DNA of 64,000 nt from Ehretia macrophylla (lineage: Eukaryota; Streptophyta; Magnoliopsida; Boraginales; Ehretiaceae). The notes under the pieces were generated by a model. It was not told the DNA's origin. It was given only the letters and a program-made list of their open reading frames with translations, and ran no database searches. This document shows positions 10,489 through 23,223 of the stretch, piece after piece. Each line of letters starts with the position of its first letter. Within the stretch, counting starts at the first letter, position 1. The DNA is taken from assembly GCA_037974665.1 (NCBI GenBank), contig CM075775.1:41752152-41816151 (forward strand), given 5' to 3'. The translations under genes were made by a program, and so were the position numbers.

Positions 10489-11006
10489 CTCTTTTCATTT
10501 TTTTTGGCCACGTTTAGCCTTGCCAAGATGATTTATCCATCACATTTATATTCTCGAGTCCCACAGCATCTTGGGCAAGACAACTTCCCTTTGCGTAGAG
10601 GCTGGGCCCGCAAACTGAGGATGTGAGGCCTGTGACTAGGTCTCCGTCTCTCCGGTGCTTATAACTTTTGATCCGTAAGGAGTTATGCAGCGCACAACAT
10701 AATGTTGGAAAGCTCTCTAAGAGCTCTTCGATGGGAGCAGTAAGGGAACCCGTTTGGGGCACTTTTCTTCTTCTTGCGCTATTTTCTAGGCCCGTGTCGT
10801 TCGTCGTGAGCCATGAAAAGTAAGGGAACCCAACTCGCAGAACATTGGAGTGCTCTACAACGCATCGATATCACGTCTTGTGACGATGCTACGTTGTTGA
10901 AGCAGATGGGCTGTCAATAAGCCCAATGGGCCTTTTGAATGGTTTGTCTCTCTAGGCTAGGATTGTGAATCGTCAACACATAAGGGTTTTGTACCATCAA
11001 CAAGAA

Positions 11007-11124
11007 GGGTGCGATCATACCAGCACTAATGCATCGGATCCCGTCAGAACTCCGAAGTTAAGCGTGCTTGGGCGAGAGTAGTACTAGGATGGGTGACCCT
11101 TTGGGAAGTCCTCGTGTTGCACCC
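11007..11124 (+). rRNA. 5S rRNA gene copy 5
   Basis: 118 nt and among the closest to the array consensus: both internal boxes are intact and the GGGTGCG start pairs with the GCACCC end. A T-run follows. It is one of the better candidates for a functional gene in the window. Confidence 0.92.
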
Positions 11125-11395
11125 CTATTTTCCTTTTTTTCTTGCCACGTTTAGCCATCCCAAGATGCTTTATCTATCACATTTATATTCTCAAGTCCCA
11201 CGGCATCTTAGGCAAGGCAACTTCGCTTCGCGGAGAGGCTGGGCCCGCAAACCGTGGACGTGGGGCCTGTGAGCAGGTCTCCGTCTCTCCAGTGCCCATA
11301 ACTTTTGATCCGTGAGGAGTTATGCGGCGCACAACATACTGTTGGAAAGCTCTCTGGGAGCTCTACGATAGGGGACAGCAAGCCTGCTCGGTTGC

Positions 11396-14300
11396 TGTCA
11401 CACCCCAAACCGACTTATAGAGGCTAGACTAGGGTGTGACCCAATTCATTTATGGTATTTCACATACTTTTTCATTTGTTATGATTTAACACTTAAGGTT
11501 GGCCTAGAACTCCAAAAGATTTTTCTGAAAAATCGGCAGCATAACGACTGTATTTAGGACCTTTTAGTTTGACCTAATTTCTAAACGCCTCAATTATTCC
11601 AATCATTAATCCAATTCTACTAAGATCCCTATTTATCATCAATCTATATGCCTATTGATCTAACTCGAAAGTCTCATTTGATTAACAAGCCTAACAAGAT
11701 AACTTTGTTCTGTTTATTTTCAATTCCTTTTATGCGAGTACCTGTTATCTTTTAGCCTATGAGTAAGTACCTGGGTAAGATTAGATTGATTCCTTTTATT
11801 TGATCCTTCACCTAATGCTTCAGTTGCCTGTGATAGTTACAAAATCAAAATACTGATAGCAAAATGACTAAATAGAGTGTTCGTCTAGTTATAATCAGTA
11901 CAAGCCAAAATTAGACCCCAAATTACAATGGGGGTCATTTACAACAACAACAACATTAGTCTTCATAGCAAACATATCATTCACAAAACAGCCACAGTCT
12001 AGCAAGGCACATAAAGCACGTAATCACTCCAAGGAATCATCAACAGGCACATTCTCCTCGGGTACCTGTTCCAAATCTTCTTCACCTGTGATGATCAAAA
12101 GAGGGTGAGTCCTTATGAACTCAGCGAGGGGGGAACAAGTGACAAGGTTTTGAAATATTTTTTCCGGTTAATCTTATGAAAACTCATTTGGAAACATGTC
12201 ATATAAAGTAAGTAAGTTCATAACATAACAGAAATATAAATAAACACATTTACCCATTTTTCCTCCCCGAGGTCCTCTAGGAACCAAGCGAGAGTACTTA
12301 AACACATAGTGAAAAGGATACGGTAAGCTTTCGCTCTCAAGATCAATCGGTGAGCATTTGCTCTCAAGATCATTTCCAATAACCATTGTTGTAGCCGACA
12401 TCCATCATCCACTTATCATTCCAACGGGTGTACTCCGGATGTACCCCAAATCCTACGACCCAACTCTCTGAGGGTGGAATGCCAAGCGAGAGAGGGAATT
12501 GGACCATGGTAGTCATGGTAGCATCGGCAAGCCTGATGCCGCCCGGCGTGCGTGAAACGCTACCATGCCAAAATGAAAGGTTGCAACCTTGTATGCAATG
12601 CACATTTATGCCATTTAACAATTCACATTAGGAGGTCAACAAAGTAGGTTGCCTCCAAGCAAGTATATGATCACATTTTGACATATTGGCACATAAGGCA
12701 TTGTAAGAACATATAATCATTTCATATATCAATTTGAAAGCAATTATACTTTCACGGGCAGCCAACTAATCATGTTCAAAATAAGCCATAGATATCAATT
12801 CACATTAGGAGGTCAACAATGTAGGTTGCCTCCGGATACACGTATAAGATCACATATCGTTAAGTAAGCATACAAGGCATGCTTTGACAAGTAGATTCAC
12901 TTGTAAAACACTTAGAGGTATATGAACTTTAACGGGCAGCCAAGTAACACATATGAATCAAGTCATATAACTCATTTCGGGTTCACATATCAAGTGTTGA
13001 GATCATACAAGCATGCAACAACACTTATACAAGACCGGGTGTAAGAATAGTTCACTTATCAACATGCAATCATCGAGAATCATGTTTAGAGTTATAAAGA
13101 CAATACCGGGCAGCCTATTAACATTCCTCAAAATCAATTATAAGTCACACAAGAGTGGTTTATGACTTAGGAGTCTACGTGGCCATTAGGGTTTACAAGG
13201 CTGTGCTCGGGTGTTGATTTTGTTTGCTAAGGACCACAAGTGACACTTAAACCTTTTCAAGCATACTTAAAAATTATTGGGAAGCCTACTAACCAATCAA
13301 TTGAACACATTTAACCATAGGATCATCACTTAGCAAGTATTCATAAGCAATAGGGCCTCAATTTCGTGCTTACACATGCGATTAAACAACAATCCGTCAT
13401 GTAATTAAACCCAAGCCATGCATCAATTAATTAAGCATCCTCAACCAACCAAAACAGCCCACCCAACTTCTAATTTCCACAATTCCAAGCATTCAACATC
13501 TCAAGTAAAGTTACAACATGATTCAAAGCATATTATCAAGCAAAAATCCTACTGCAATGGTCTGTTTTTCATCATTCCTTTAGCCAAGTAAATAACTTCC
13601 AAATTTGGTGAACCAAATTTCAAATTTAAGCTTAATTAGTTCTATAAATCTAGGAACAAACCTCGCTGCATTCCGAGTTCGGACTTAGGAGTTATGGCCA
13701 AAACCGTGAGACTACGCAAAACTGTCCAGTTTTTGACACATTACGATTGTTTCTATTTTTTAGGGTCTTAAAGTCAAAATTAGCCTTAGCCTATTTCTTA
13801 AACATATGTTTAGAACGGATGAATATAGTTACCTACCAAATTTCATGCATTTTTATCAACTTTTACTAGTCCAAAAACACTTCATTCTACAAGGTCAGTA
13901 ATCTGCCAGAAAAACGTGTTTGCATATCTCTAAGTTTCTAGCAATTATCAAGTCATGCATGAGTAGATAGGCTCATATAAACACATAAACATGAACTACA
14001 AGAGTAAATACAGCCATATGAGAGCATGCATGTGAGTTTTGAAAGCTTTTAAAAAGATTTAACCCTCACCTTAGCAACTTGATGGATGAAAATGCACGAA
14101 TGCTCTTGAAAACGCACAAAAGGTCCTCTTTCCTTGGTTTGGCCTAGTGGTGGCTGGTTTTTCCTCAAATCCTAGCTTAGTTAGCTTGTGTATGAGGTGT
14201 GCATGTGTGTGAAACCAAAAGACAAGGAAGAAAACCATCAAAACTTACCTATGGCCGAGATAGAGAGATTTGTGAGCTTTGTGTGACATTCTTGCTATGT

Positions 14301-15264
14301 TGCTTGCTATGGCCGAGCTTGGAGTGGTATTGAGAGTCCTTGAGAGTTTTTTAGAAGTCTTGAGAGCTCAAGAGAGAGCTATGGCCGAGAGAGTGAGAGA
14401 ATGGGAGAGAATGAGAGACTTTTGAGAGAGAAATGATGTTGAAGTGTTTATATGAGTGTGGCATGTATGTGTGTCGGCCTTGGGCTTTACAAATCTGAAA
14501 TTTCTTTTGTCATTTGAGCAATTTTGAATTGTAGGCATGCTTTGGGTGAGTAGGCCGAGAAAGGTATGCTTGGGTAGGGTGCATAAGAATTTTTTTATGC
14601 ATTGTGTTTTGTGTGTGTGTCATAGAATGTCTAGGATATATTTGAATATGTGCAAAGCTTGTCATAAGGCCTTGGTGACCGGCCACGGCATGGTTTATTT
14701 GATCATTTTGAATTGTTTTTAATTGTATAATGTTTTATTATAGTATTAGTGTTTATAGGTTTTTGTGTGCATGGGTTTTTGGTGAGAATAAAGAATGTTT
14801 AGTATTTAGTGAGCTTTTGTCTTCTAGTGAGTTGATTTAGGATTATAATAATAATTAGTGGTGTTTAAAGGATTACTTTATAGTCTAGTACTTTGAGTAT
14901 GATTCTTTATTGATTGGCGAGCAGACACGCTTTCCTAGGTCTAGGGCACGCACTACGAGGTAAGACACGAACTTCAACACAAATGCACGGATTCCAAGGT
15001 AAATACATGAAACCTTATGTGTATACACGTAAACCAATGCAAGGCACGTAATTCAATGCAATGCACGAAAATCAAAGTACGACACTTGTATCATGGTTAA
15101 GGCACGCAGTTCAAGGTTAGTGCACGAATATCAAGGTGTCGCACATAAATCGAGGATTATGGCACACAATTCTAGGTCAAGGCATGTATAACGAGGCATG
15201 CACAAAAACCAAGACAGGGCATGTAAATAGAGGTAAGACACGTTATTCAGGGCCGGGCCTCACA
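11396..15264 (-). mobile_element. Solo LTR, reverse orientation (unit A), complete
   Basis: 3869 bp starting TGTCACACCCC and ending GGGCCTCACA, so its own strand is minus (TGTGAGG...GTGACA). It is flanked by the direct 5-bp duplication GTTGC (11391-11395 and 15265-15269). It has no primer site and no interior, so it is a solo LTR left by recombination between two LTRs. It belongs to the same subfamily as the forward LTR at 7299 (both begin with a CCCTGAATAA block). It contains the conserved words GAGTCCTTATGAACTCAGCG (12108-12127) and GCCGCCCGGCGTGCGTG. Short frames inside it recur at the same place in the other units and are LTR sequence. Confidence 0.9.
14920..15250 (-). repeat. LTR-start minisatellite (reverse LTR, unit A)
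   Basis: Units of about 20 bp built on GGCACG or TGCACG words with AAGGT spacers, the reverse complement of the array at 7315-7590. Confidence 0.65.
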
Positions 15265-15562
15265 GTTGCACCTTTTTTCGGTACTCAAAATCAAACGTTT
15301 TCATCAGTTTCGGGACACTTTTCTTGTTTTTGTGCTATTTTTTAGGCCTGGGTCATTCATCCTGAGCCACGAAAAGGACGAGAACCCAACTCGCGGAACA
15401 TTGAAGGGCTCTACAATGTGTCAATATCACGTCTTGTAGTAATGCTGCGTTGTTGAAGCAGATGGGCTGTCGATAAGCCCAATGGGCATTTTGAATGCTT
15501 CGTCTCTCTTGGCTGCGACTGTGAACCGTCAACACATAATGGCTTTCCACCATCAACATGAC

Positions 15563-15680
15563 GGGTGCGATCATACCAGCACTAATGCACCAGATCCCAT
15601 CAGAACTTTGAAGTTAAGCATGCTTGGGCGAGAGTAGTACTAGGATGGGTAACCCCTTGGGAAGTCCTAGTGTTGTACCC
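15563..15680 (+). rRNA. 5S rRNA gene copy 6
   Basis: 118 nt. The C box reads GGGTAACC instead of GGGTGACC and the end reads CCTAGTGTTGTACCC. Both changes recur in copies 15 and 23. The altered C box may weaken TFIIIA binding. Confidence 0.87.
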
Positions 15681-16241
15681 ACATTTTCCTTTTTTTTGCC
15701 TAGTTTAGCCTTGCCAAGATACTTTATCCATCACATTTATATTCTCTGGTCTGATAGAATCTTCAGCAAGACAACTTCACTTCGTGTGGAGGCTGGGCTC
15801 GCAAACCGAGGACGTGGGTCCTGTGACCAAGTCTTCGTCGCTCCGGTCCACATAACTTTTGATCCGTAAAGAGTTATGCAGCGCACGGCGTACCGTTGGA
15901 AAGCTCTCTGGGAGCTCTACGACGGGGGCAGCAGGCCAGCATAGCTGCGCCTTTTTTTAGTAACCAAAATCGAACATTTTCATCAGTTTTAGGCCACTTT
16001 TCTTCTTTTTGCACTATTTTTTAGGCCCGAGTCGTTCGTTGTGAGCGGCGAAAATGATGAGAACCCAACTCGCGGAACATTGGTAGGTTCTACAACGTGT
16101 TGATATCATGTCTTATGGTGATGCTACGTTGTTGAAGCAGGTGGGTTGTCGATAAGCCCAATGGGCCTTTTGAATAGTTCATCTCTCTTGGCTGGGACTG
16201 TGAACTGTCAACAGATAAGGGCTTTGCACCGTCAACATGGC

Positions 16242-16359
16242 GGGTGAGATCACACAAGCAGTAATGCTCCAGATCCCATCAGAACTCCGAAGTTAAGCGT
16301 GCTTGGGGGAGAATAGTACTAGGATGGGTGACCCCCTGGGAAGACCAAGTGTTGCACCT
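16242..16359 (+). rRNA. 5S rRNA gene copy 7
   Basis: 118 nt. Changes include CACACAAGCAGTAATGCTCC near the start, GGGGGAGAATAG, and AAGACCAAGTG near the end. Its only counterpart is copy 24. The corresponding gene is missing from unit B. Confidence 0.87.
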
Positions 16360-16922
16360 CCATTTTCCTCTTTTTTTGCCCCGTTTAGCCTTTCCAAGAT
16401 GCTTTATCAATCACATTTATATTCTCGAGTCCCAGGGCATCTTACGCAAGATAACTTCGCTTCGCGTGAAGGCTGGGCCCACAAATTGAGGACGTGGGGC
16501 CTGTGACCAGGTCACCGTCACTCCGTTGACTATAACTTTTGATCCAGAAGGAGTTATGCGGCGAACAACATACTCTTGGAAAGCTCTCCAGGAGCTCTAC
16601 GACAGGGGCAGCTAGCCTGCTAGGCTGTGCCTTTTTTCAGTAACCAAAATTGAAAGTTTTCATCAGTTTTGGTCCACTTTTTTTTCTTTTTGCGCTATTT
16701 TTTAGGACCGGGTCATTCGTCGTGAGACGCGAAAAGGACGAGAACCTAACTTGCGGATTATTGGAGGGCTCAACAACGCGTCAATATCACGTCTTGCGGT
16801 GATGCTGCATTGTTCAAGCAGATGGGCTATCGATAAGCCCAATGGGCCTTTTGAATGGTTCGTCTCTCTTGGCTGGGACTGTCAACCGTCAACACATAAG
16901 GGCTTTGCACCATCAACAAACC

Positions 16923-17040
16923 AGGTGTGATCATACCAGCACTAACGCACCGGATCCCATCAGAACTCCGAAGTTAAGCGTGCTTGGGCGAGAATAGTAC
17001 TAGGATGGGTGACACCTTGGGAAGTCCTCGTGTTGTACCC
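16923..17040 (+). rRNA. 5S rRNA gene copy 8
   Basis: 118 nt, starting AGGTGTGATC, with GAGAATAGTAC and GACACCTTGG. This signature is shared with copies 16 and 25. Confidence 0.88.
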
Positions 17041-17598
17041 CCCTTTTCTTTTCTTTTTTTGCCCCGTTTTGCCTTGCCAAGATGCTTTATCCATCATATT
17101 TATATTCTCGAGTCCCACGGTATCTTGGGAAGACAACTTCACTTCGCGTAGAGGCTGGGCTCATAAACCGAAGACGGCCTGTAACCAAGTCTCCATGACT
17201 CCGGTGCCCATACCTTTTGATCCGAAAGGAGTTATGGGGCGCACAACATACCGTTGGAAAGTTCACCGGGTGCTCTACGAAGGGGGCAATAAGCCTGCTT
17301 GGCTGCGCATTTTTTCAGTAACGAAAATCGAACGTTTTCATCAGTTTAGGGCTATTTTTCTTCTTTTTGCAATGTTTTTATGCCCGGTCATTCGTCGTGA
17401 GCCGCAAAAAAAGGACGAGAACCTAACTCGCGAAACATTACAGGGCTCTACAACTCAACGATATCACGTCTTACGGTGATGCTACGTTGTTGAAGAAGAT
17501 GGGTCGTCGATAAGCCCAGTAGGCCTTTGAATGGGCCGTCAGTAGTGGTTGGGACTGTGAACCGTCAACACATAAGGGTTTTGCACTATTAACATGAT

Positions 17599-17716
17599 GG
17601 GTGCAATCATACCAGCACTAATGCACCGAATCCCATCAGAACTCTGAAGTTAAGCGTGTTTGGGCGAGAGTAGTACTAGGATAGGTGACCCCTAGGGAAA
17701 CCCTCGTGTTGCACCC
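17599..17716 (+). rRNA. 5S rRNA gene copy 9
   Basis: 118 nt, with GTGTTTGGGCG in the A-box region and a C box reading GATAGGTGACC. Copy 17 carries the same two changes. Confidence 0.87.
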
Positions 17717-18272
17717 CCTTTTCATTTTTTGTTACCTTGTTTAGCCTTGCTAAGATGTTTTATCCATCACATTTCTATTCTTGAGTCCCACGGCATCTTG
17801 GGCAAGACAACTTCGCTTCGCGTAGAGGCTGGGCCCGCAAATCGAGGACATGGAGCCTGTGACCAGGTCTCCGTCGCTCCGGTGCCTATAACTTTTGATC
17901 CGTAAGGAGTTATGCAGCGCACAGCATACCGTTGGAAAGTTCTCCTGGAGCTCTACGGCAGAGGCAATAAGCCTGCTCGGCTGTGCCTTTTTTCAGTAAC
18001 CAAAATCGAATGTTTTCATCAGTTTCGGGCCAATTTTCTTCCATTTGCGCTATTTTTTAGGCCCTCATCATTCGTCGTGAGCTGCGAAAACGGCAAGAAC
18101 TCAACTTGTGCAACATTAGAGGGCTCTACAACGTGTCGATATCACGTCTTGATGCTGCGTTGTTGAAGCAGATGGGCTTTCGATAAGCCCAATAGGCCTT
18201 TTGATTTGGCCGTCTTTCTTGGTTGGGACTGTGAACCATCAACACATAAGGGCTTTGCACCATCAACATGAC

Positions 18273-18390
18273 GGGTGCTATCATACCAGTACTAATGCAC
18301 CGGATCCTATCAAAACTCCGAAGTTAAGCGCGCTTGGGCGAGAGTAGTACTAGGATGGGTGACACTGTGGTAAGTCCTCGTGTTGCACCC
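18273..18390 (+). rRNA. 5S rRNA gene copy 10
   Basis: 118 nt, with GTGCTATCATACCAGTAC and GACACTGTGGTAAG, the signature of copies 1 and 18. It also has GCGCGCTTGGG in the A-box region. Confidence 0.88.
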
Positions 18391-18952
18391 CCCTTTTCAT
18401 TTTTTTTTTGCCACATTTAGCCTTGCCAAGATGCTTTATCCATCACATTTATATTCTCGAGTCCTACGACATCTTAGGCAAGACAACTTCGCTTGCGTAG
18501 AGGCTAGGGCCGAAAACCGAGGATGTGGGGCTTGTGACCAAGTCTCCGTCGCTCTGGTGCACATAAATTTTGATCCATAAGGAGTTATGTGGCGCACAAC
18601 ATTCCGTTGGAAAGCTCTCCAAGAGCTGTATGATAGGGGTAACATGCCTACTCGGCTGCGGCTTTTTTTCGTAACCAAAATCGAACGTTTTCATCAATTT
18701 GAGGCCACTTTTCATCTATTTGCACTATTTTTAAGGCTCGGGTCTTTTATCGTGAGCCACGAAAAGGACGAGAACCCAACTCGTGCAACATTAGAGGGCT
18801 CTACAACGCGTTGATATCACGTCTTGCGGTGATGCTGTGTTGTTGAAGTAGGTGTGTTGTCGATAAGCCCAATAGGCCTTTTGATTTGGCCGTCTTTCTT
18901 GGCTGGGACTGTGAACCGTCAACACATAAGGGCTTAGCACCATCAACATGAT

Positions 18953-19070
18953 GGGTGCTATCATATCAGCACTAATGCATCGGATCCCATCAAAACTCCA
19001 AAGTTAAGCGTGCTTGGGCGAGAGTAGTACTAGGATGGGTGACCCCTTGGGAAGTCCTCTTGTTGCACCC
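18953..19070 (+). rRNA. 5S rRNA gene copy 11
   Basis: 118 nt, with GTGCTATC, CAAAACTCCAAAG and an intact A box (GTTAAGCGTGCTTGGGCG) and C box (GGATGGGTGACC). Same unit member as copies 2 and 19. Confidence 0.89.
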
Positions 19071-19633
19071 CCACCTTTTCATTTTTTTTTGCCACGTTTA
19101 GCCTTGCCAAGATTCTTTATCCATCACATTTATATTCTCGAGTCCCACGACATCTTGGGCAAGACAACTTTGCTTCACGTAGATGTTGGGCCCGAAAACC
19201 GAGAACGTGGGGTCTGTGACTAGGTCTCCGTCACTCCGGTGCCTATAACTTTTGATCCGTAAGGAGTCATGCGGTGCACAACATACCGTTGGAAGGCTCT
19301 CCAGGAGCTCTTCAGTAGCAGCATCAAGCCAGCTTAGCTACGCCTTTTTTTGGTACCCAAAATCGAACGTTTTCATCAGTTTTGGTCCACTTTTATTCTT
19401 TTTGCACTTTTTTTAGGCCCGTGTCGTTTGTCGTGAGCCGCAAAAAGTATGAGAACAAAATTCACGGAACATTGAAGGGCTCTACAACTCATCGATATTG
19501 CATCTTGCAGTGATGCTACGTTGTTGAAGCAGATGGGTTGTCGATAAGCTCAATAGGCCTTTTGAATGGTTCATCTCTCTTGGCTGGAACTGTAAACCGT
19601 CGACACATAAGGGCTTTGCACCATCAACAAGAC

Positions 19634-19751
19634 AGATGCGATCATACCAGCACTAATGCACCGGATCCCATCAAAACTCTGAAGTTAAGCATGCTTGGGC
19701 GCGATGAGGACTAGGATGGGTGACCCTCAGGAAAGTCCTCGTCTTGCACCC
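19634..19751 (+). rRNA. 5S rRNA gene copy 12
   Basis: 118 nt, with GCGATGAGGACTAGG and GACCCTCAGGAAAG, the signature of copies 3 and 20. The first bases read AGATGCG and weaken the terminal stem. Confidence 0.86.
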
Positions 19752-20123
19752 CCCATTTCCTTTTTTTTTGCCCCATTTAGCTATGCCAAGATGCTTTATC
19801 CATCACATTTATATTCTCGAGTCGCATGGAATCTTGGGCAAGAAAACTTCGCATCGCCTAGAGGCTGGGCCCGCAAATCGAGGACGTGGGGCCTGTGACG
19901 AAGTCTCCATCGCTCCAGTGCCCATAACTTATGATCCGTAAGGAGTTATGCGGTGCACAGTATACCGTTGGAAAGCTCTCCGTGAGCTTTACCACGGGGG
20001 CAGCAAGCCTGCCCGGTTAAGCCTTTTTTCGGTAAGCAAAATATAACATTTTCATCCATTTTGGGTTACTTTTCTTCTTGTTGCGCTATTTTTTAGGCCC
20101 AGGTTGTTCGTCGTGAGCCGCGA

Positions 20124-22811
20124 TGTGAGGCCCGACCATGAATAATGTGTCTTACCTCGATTTGCATGCCATAGACCCATAAATACATGACCGACCTTGG
20201 TTTACGTGCCTTGCATGGGTTTGCGTGCATTCACCTAGGATTACGTGCATTTACATAAGAATTTGTGCATTTACCTAGAAGGGCGTGTCTTACCTTGTAG
20301 TGCGTGCCCTAGACCAAGGAATGCGTGCCTGCACGCTAATTAATAAAGATTCCTGCACAAAGCACAAGACAATAAAATAATCCTACACAACCCACTAACC
20401 ATTATTAAATTCCCAATTCAAATCTTTACAAACCCACTAACACCTAAATATTATATTTTAAACTCACTACAAGACAAAATCTCACAAACCTCTAAACATA
20501 TCCTATATTCTATTCTACCTAAAATCCCTAAATACCCAACATTCTCCTACACATGCTAAACCCTAGCACTTTCCTATTATCTAAACATTCCTATGACAAG
20601 TTCAAGACACAATGCAACCTTGGATAGACAAATGCATGACAAATACAAGACATAATGCAACCTAGGATAGATAAATGCATGACAATACAAAAATAATAAT
20701 AAAAACCTCACATAAACCCTTCCCTTTCTTGACCTACACACCACACCCACTACTCACAATTCAAAAAAATGCAAAAGATGACACAAATTCGGAATTTGAA
20801 AAGCTCAAGGCTGACACACACACTCAAAACATCTTCAAAGCATCAATTTTCTCTCAAACTCTCTCCTTCTCTCTCATCTTTGGCCGTAGCATACTCTTGA
20901 GCTCCCAAGACTTGTAACAAGCTCTCAAGGACTCTCAAGACCACTCCAAGCTCGGACATAGCAAGAAACATTGCAAGACTCTCTCACAAAGCTCAAAAAC
21001 CTCTCATTTTCGGCCATAGGTAAGTTTTGATGGTTTTCTTCCTTGCCTTTTGGTTTCACACACATGCACATCTCCTACACAAGTTAACTAAGCTAGGATT
21101 TAAGGAAAGTCAAGCCACCACTCGGCCAAAGCAAGGAAAGTGGACCTTTTGTGCGTTTCCAAGTGCATTCTAGCATTTTCATCCAACAACTTGCTAAGGT
21201 GAGGGTTAAACTCTTTTAAACGCTTTCAAAAATCACATGCATGCTCTCATATGGCTGTATTTACATTTTTAGTTCATGTATATGTGTTTAGATGAGGCTA
21301 TCCACTCATGCATAGCATGATAATGGATAGAAACTTGAAGATATGTAAACACGATTTTCTGGCAGATTACTGACCTTGTGGAACGATATGCTTTTGGCTT
21401 AGTAAATGTTGATAAAAATGCATGAAAATTGGTAGGTCACTATATTTGTCAGTTTTGAACATATTTTTGTAGAAATAGGTCAAGGCCAATTTTGACTCTA
21501 AGACCTCCAAAATGGTCAAATATCGTGATGTGTCTAAATCTGAAAAACTTGGAAATATGAAGTAGGGTTCTGGCAGCTTACTGACCTTGTAGAACGAAAT
21601 AGTTTTGACCTAGTAAAAGATGTTGAAAATGCATGAAAATTGGCAGGTTACTATAGGATTCAGTTCTGGACATTTTTGGAAGAAATAGGCTAAGGCTAAT
21701 TTTGAGCATAAAGGCCTCAAAAATGGCAAATATCAAGATATGTATGAATCAAGACAGTTTTGCGTAGTCTCACGGTTTTGGTCATAACTCCTAAGTCCGA
21801 ACTCCAAATGCAACGAGGTTTGTTCATAGACTTAAAGCACTCATTAAGATTCAATTTTACATTTAGTTCACTGAATTTGGAGGTTATTTACTTGGCTAAA
21901 TGAATGAGGAAAAACAGACCATTGCAGTAAGGTTTTTGGCTCGGTAATATGCTTTGAATCATGTTGTAACTTTACTTGTGGTATTGAATGCTTGGAATTG
22001 TGGAAATTAGAAGTTGTGTGGGCTGTTTTGGTTGGTTGAGATTGCTTAAGTGATTGATGCATGGCTTGGGTTTAATTATATGACAAATTGTTGCTTAATC
22101 GCATGTGTAAGCACGAAATTGAGGCCTTATTGCTTATGAATACTTGCTAAGTGATGATCCTATGGCTAAATGTGTTCAATTGAGTGGTTAGTAGGCTTCC
22201 CAATAATTTCCAAGTATACTTGAAGTGGTTTAAGTGTTTCTTGTGGTGCTTAGTAAAAAAAATCAACACCCGAGCACGGCCTTGTAAGCCCTAATGGCCC
22301 GTAGACTCCCAAGTCATAAACCACTCTTGTGTGATCACAATTGATGTTGAAGATTGTTAATAGGCTACCTGGAATTATCTTTATAAGCTCTAAACATGAT
22401 CCCCAATGATTGCATGTTGATAAGTGAACTATTCTTGCACCCAGTTTTATGTAAGTGTCGTAGCATACTTGTATGATCTCAACACTTGATATGTGAACTA
22501 AAATGAGATATATGACTTGTTTTATATGGTGTTACTTGGCTGTCCATTAAAAGTTCACATGCTTCTAGGTGTTGTACAAAGTGAATTTACATGTCAAAGC
22601 ATGCCTCGTATATTTACTTGTCAATATGTGATCTTATACTTGCTCGGAGGCAACCTACTTTGTTGACCTCCTCATGTGAATTGTTAAAAGATATTTAATG
22701 GCTTATTTTGAACATGATTACTTGGCTGCCCGTGAATGTTTAATTGCTTTCAAATTGATATATGAAATGATTATATGTTCTTACAATGCCTTATATGCCA
22801 ATATGTCAAAA
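20124..22811 (+). mobile_element. Forward LTR, 3'-truncated (unit B)
   Basis: It begins TGTGAGGCCCGACC at the same spacer position as in units A and C and ends at the same ATGTCAAAATG/CC junction. It is 80 bp shorter than the unit A copy, mainly because part of the LTR-start minisatellite is missing. No gene is seen. Confidence 0.85.
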
Positions 22812-23105
22812 TGCCTTTTTTCGGTACCCAAAATCGAACGTTTTCATTAGTTTTGGGTCACTTTTCTTCTTCTTGCACTATTTTTTAGGCCCATGTCGTT
22901 CGTCATGACCTGCGAAATGGAATAGAACCTAACTCGCAGAACATTAGAGTGCTCTACAACGTGTCGATATCTCGTCTTGCGGTGATGCTGCGTTGATGAA
23001 GCAGATGGGTTGTCGATAAGCCCAATGGGCCGTTTGAATGGTTCGTCTCTTTTGGCTAGGATTGTGAACCGTCAACATATAAGGGCTTTGTACCATCAAC
23101 ATGAC

Positions 23106-23223
23106 GGGTGTGATGATACCAGCACTAATGCAACAGATCCCATTAGAACTCCGAAGTTAAGCGTGCTTGGGCGAGAGTAGTACTAGGATGGGTGACCCCC
23201 TAGGAAGTCCTCATGTTGCACCC
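23106..23223 (+). rRNA. 5S rRNA gene copy 13
   Basis: 118 nt with a normal 5' end (GGGTGTGATGATACC). The insertion seen in its unit A counterpart, copy 4, is absent, so that rearrangement is specific to unit A. The boxes are intact. Confidence 0.9.

Larger units (their letters stand above)
10067..11395 (+). repeat. 5S rDNA block 2 (two repeats and spacer)
   Basis: Spacer from TGCCTTTTTTCGG onward, then 5S copies 4 and 5 and their spacers, ending GTTGC where the reverse LTR has inserted. The first partial spacer duplicates material also present just left of the forward LTR, which shows that the junction removed part of the array. Confidence 0.85.
5449..18272 (+). repeat. Higher-order repeat unit A
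   Basis: 12.8 kb holding 5S copies 1-3, a truncated forward LTR, copies 4-5, a reverse LTR, and copies 6-9. The same order recurs from 18273 and from 28863. The shared features are the LTR insertion points, the forward LTR truncation and copy-specific 5S signatures. This unit keeps all nine 5S genes and is the least eroded of the three. Confidence 0.85.
15265..20123 (+). repeat. 5S rDNA block 3 (seven repeats)
   Basis: Seven 5S genes (copies 6-12) in direct repeat with periods of 674-681 bp. The block spans the join between unit A (copies 6-9) and unit B (copies 10-12). It starts at the target duplication of the reverse LTR and ends at GAGCCGCGA before the next forward LTR. Confidence 0.88.

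Noticed and set aside
14537-14722. 61-codon plus frame starting MLWVS, repeated at 25797 and 41434
   Set aside because: It occurs at the equivalent position of the three duplicated reverse LTRs, on the strand opposite to the LTR, and has no domain.
17009-17479. 156-codon plus frame in the 5S region
   Set aside because: It starts inside a 5S gene and runs through spacer. Frames like it recur with stops and shifts in neighbouring repeats.
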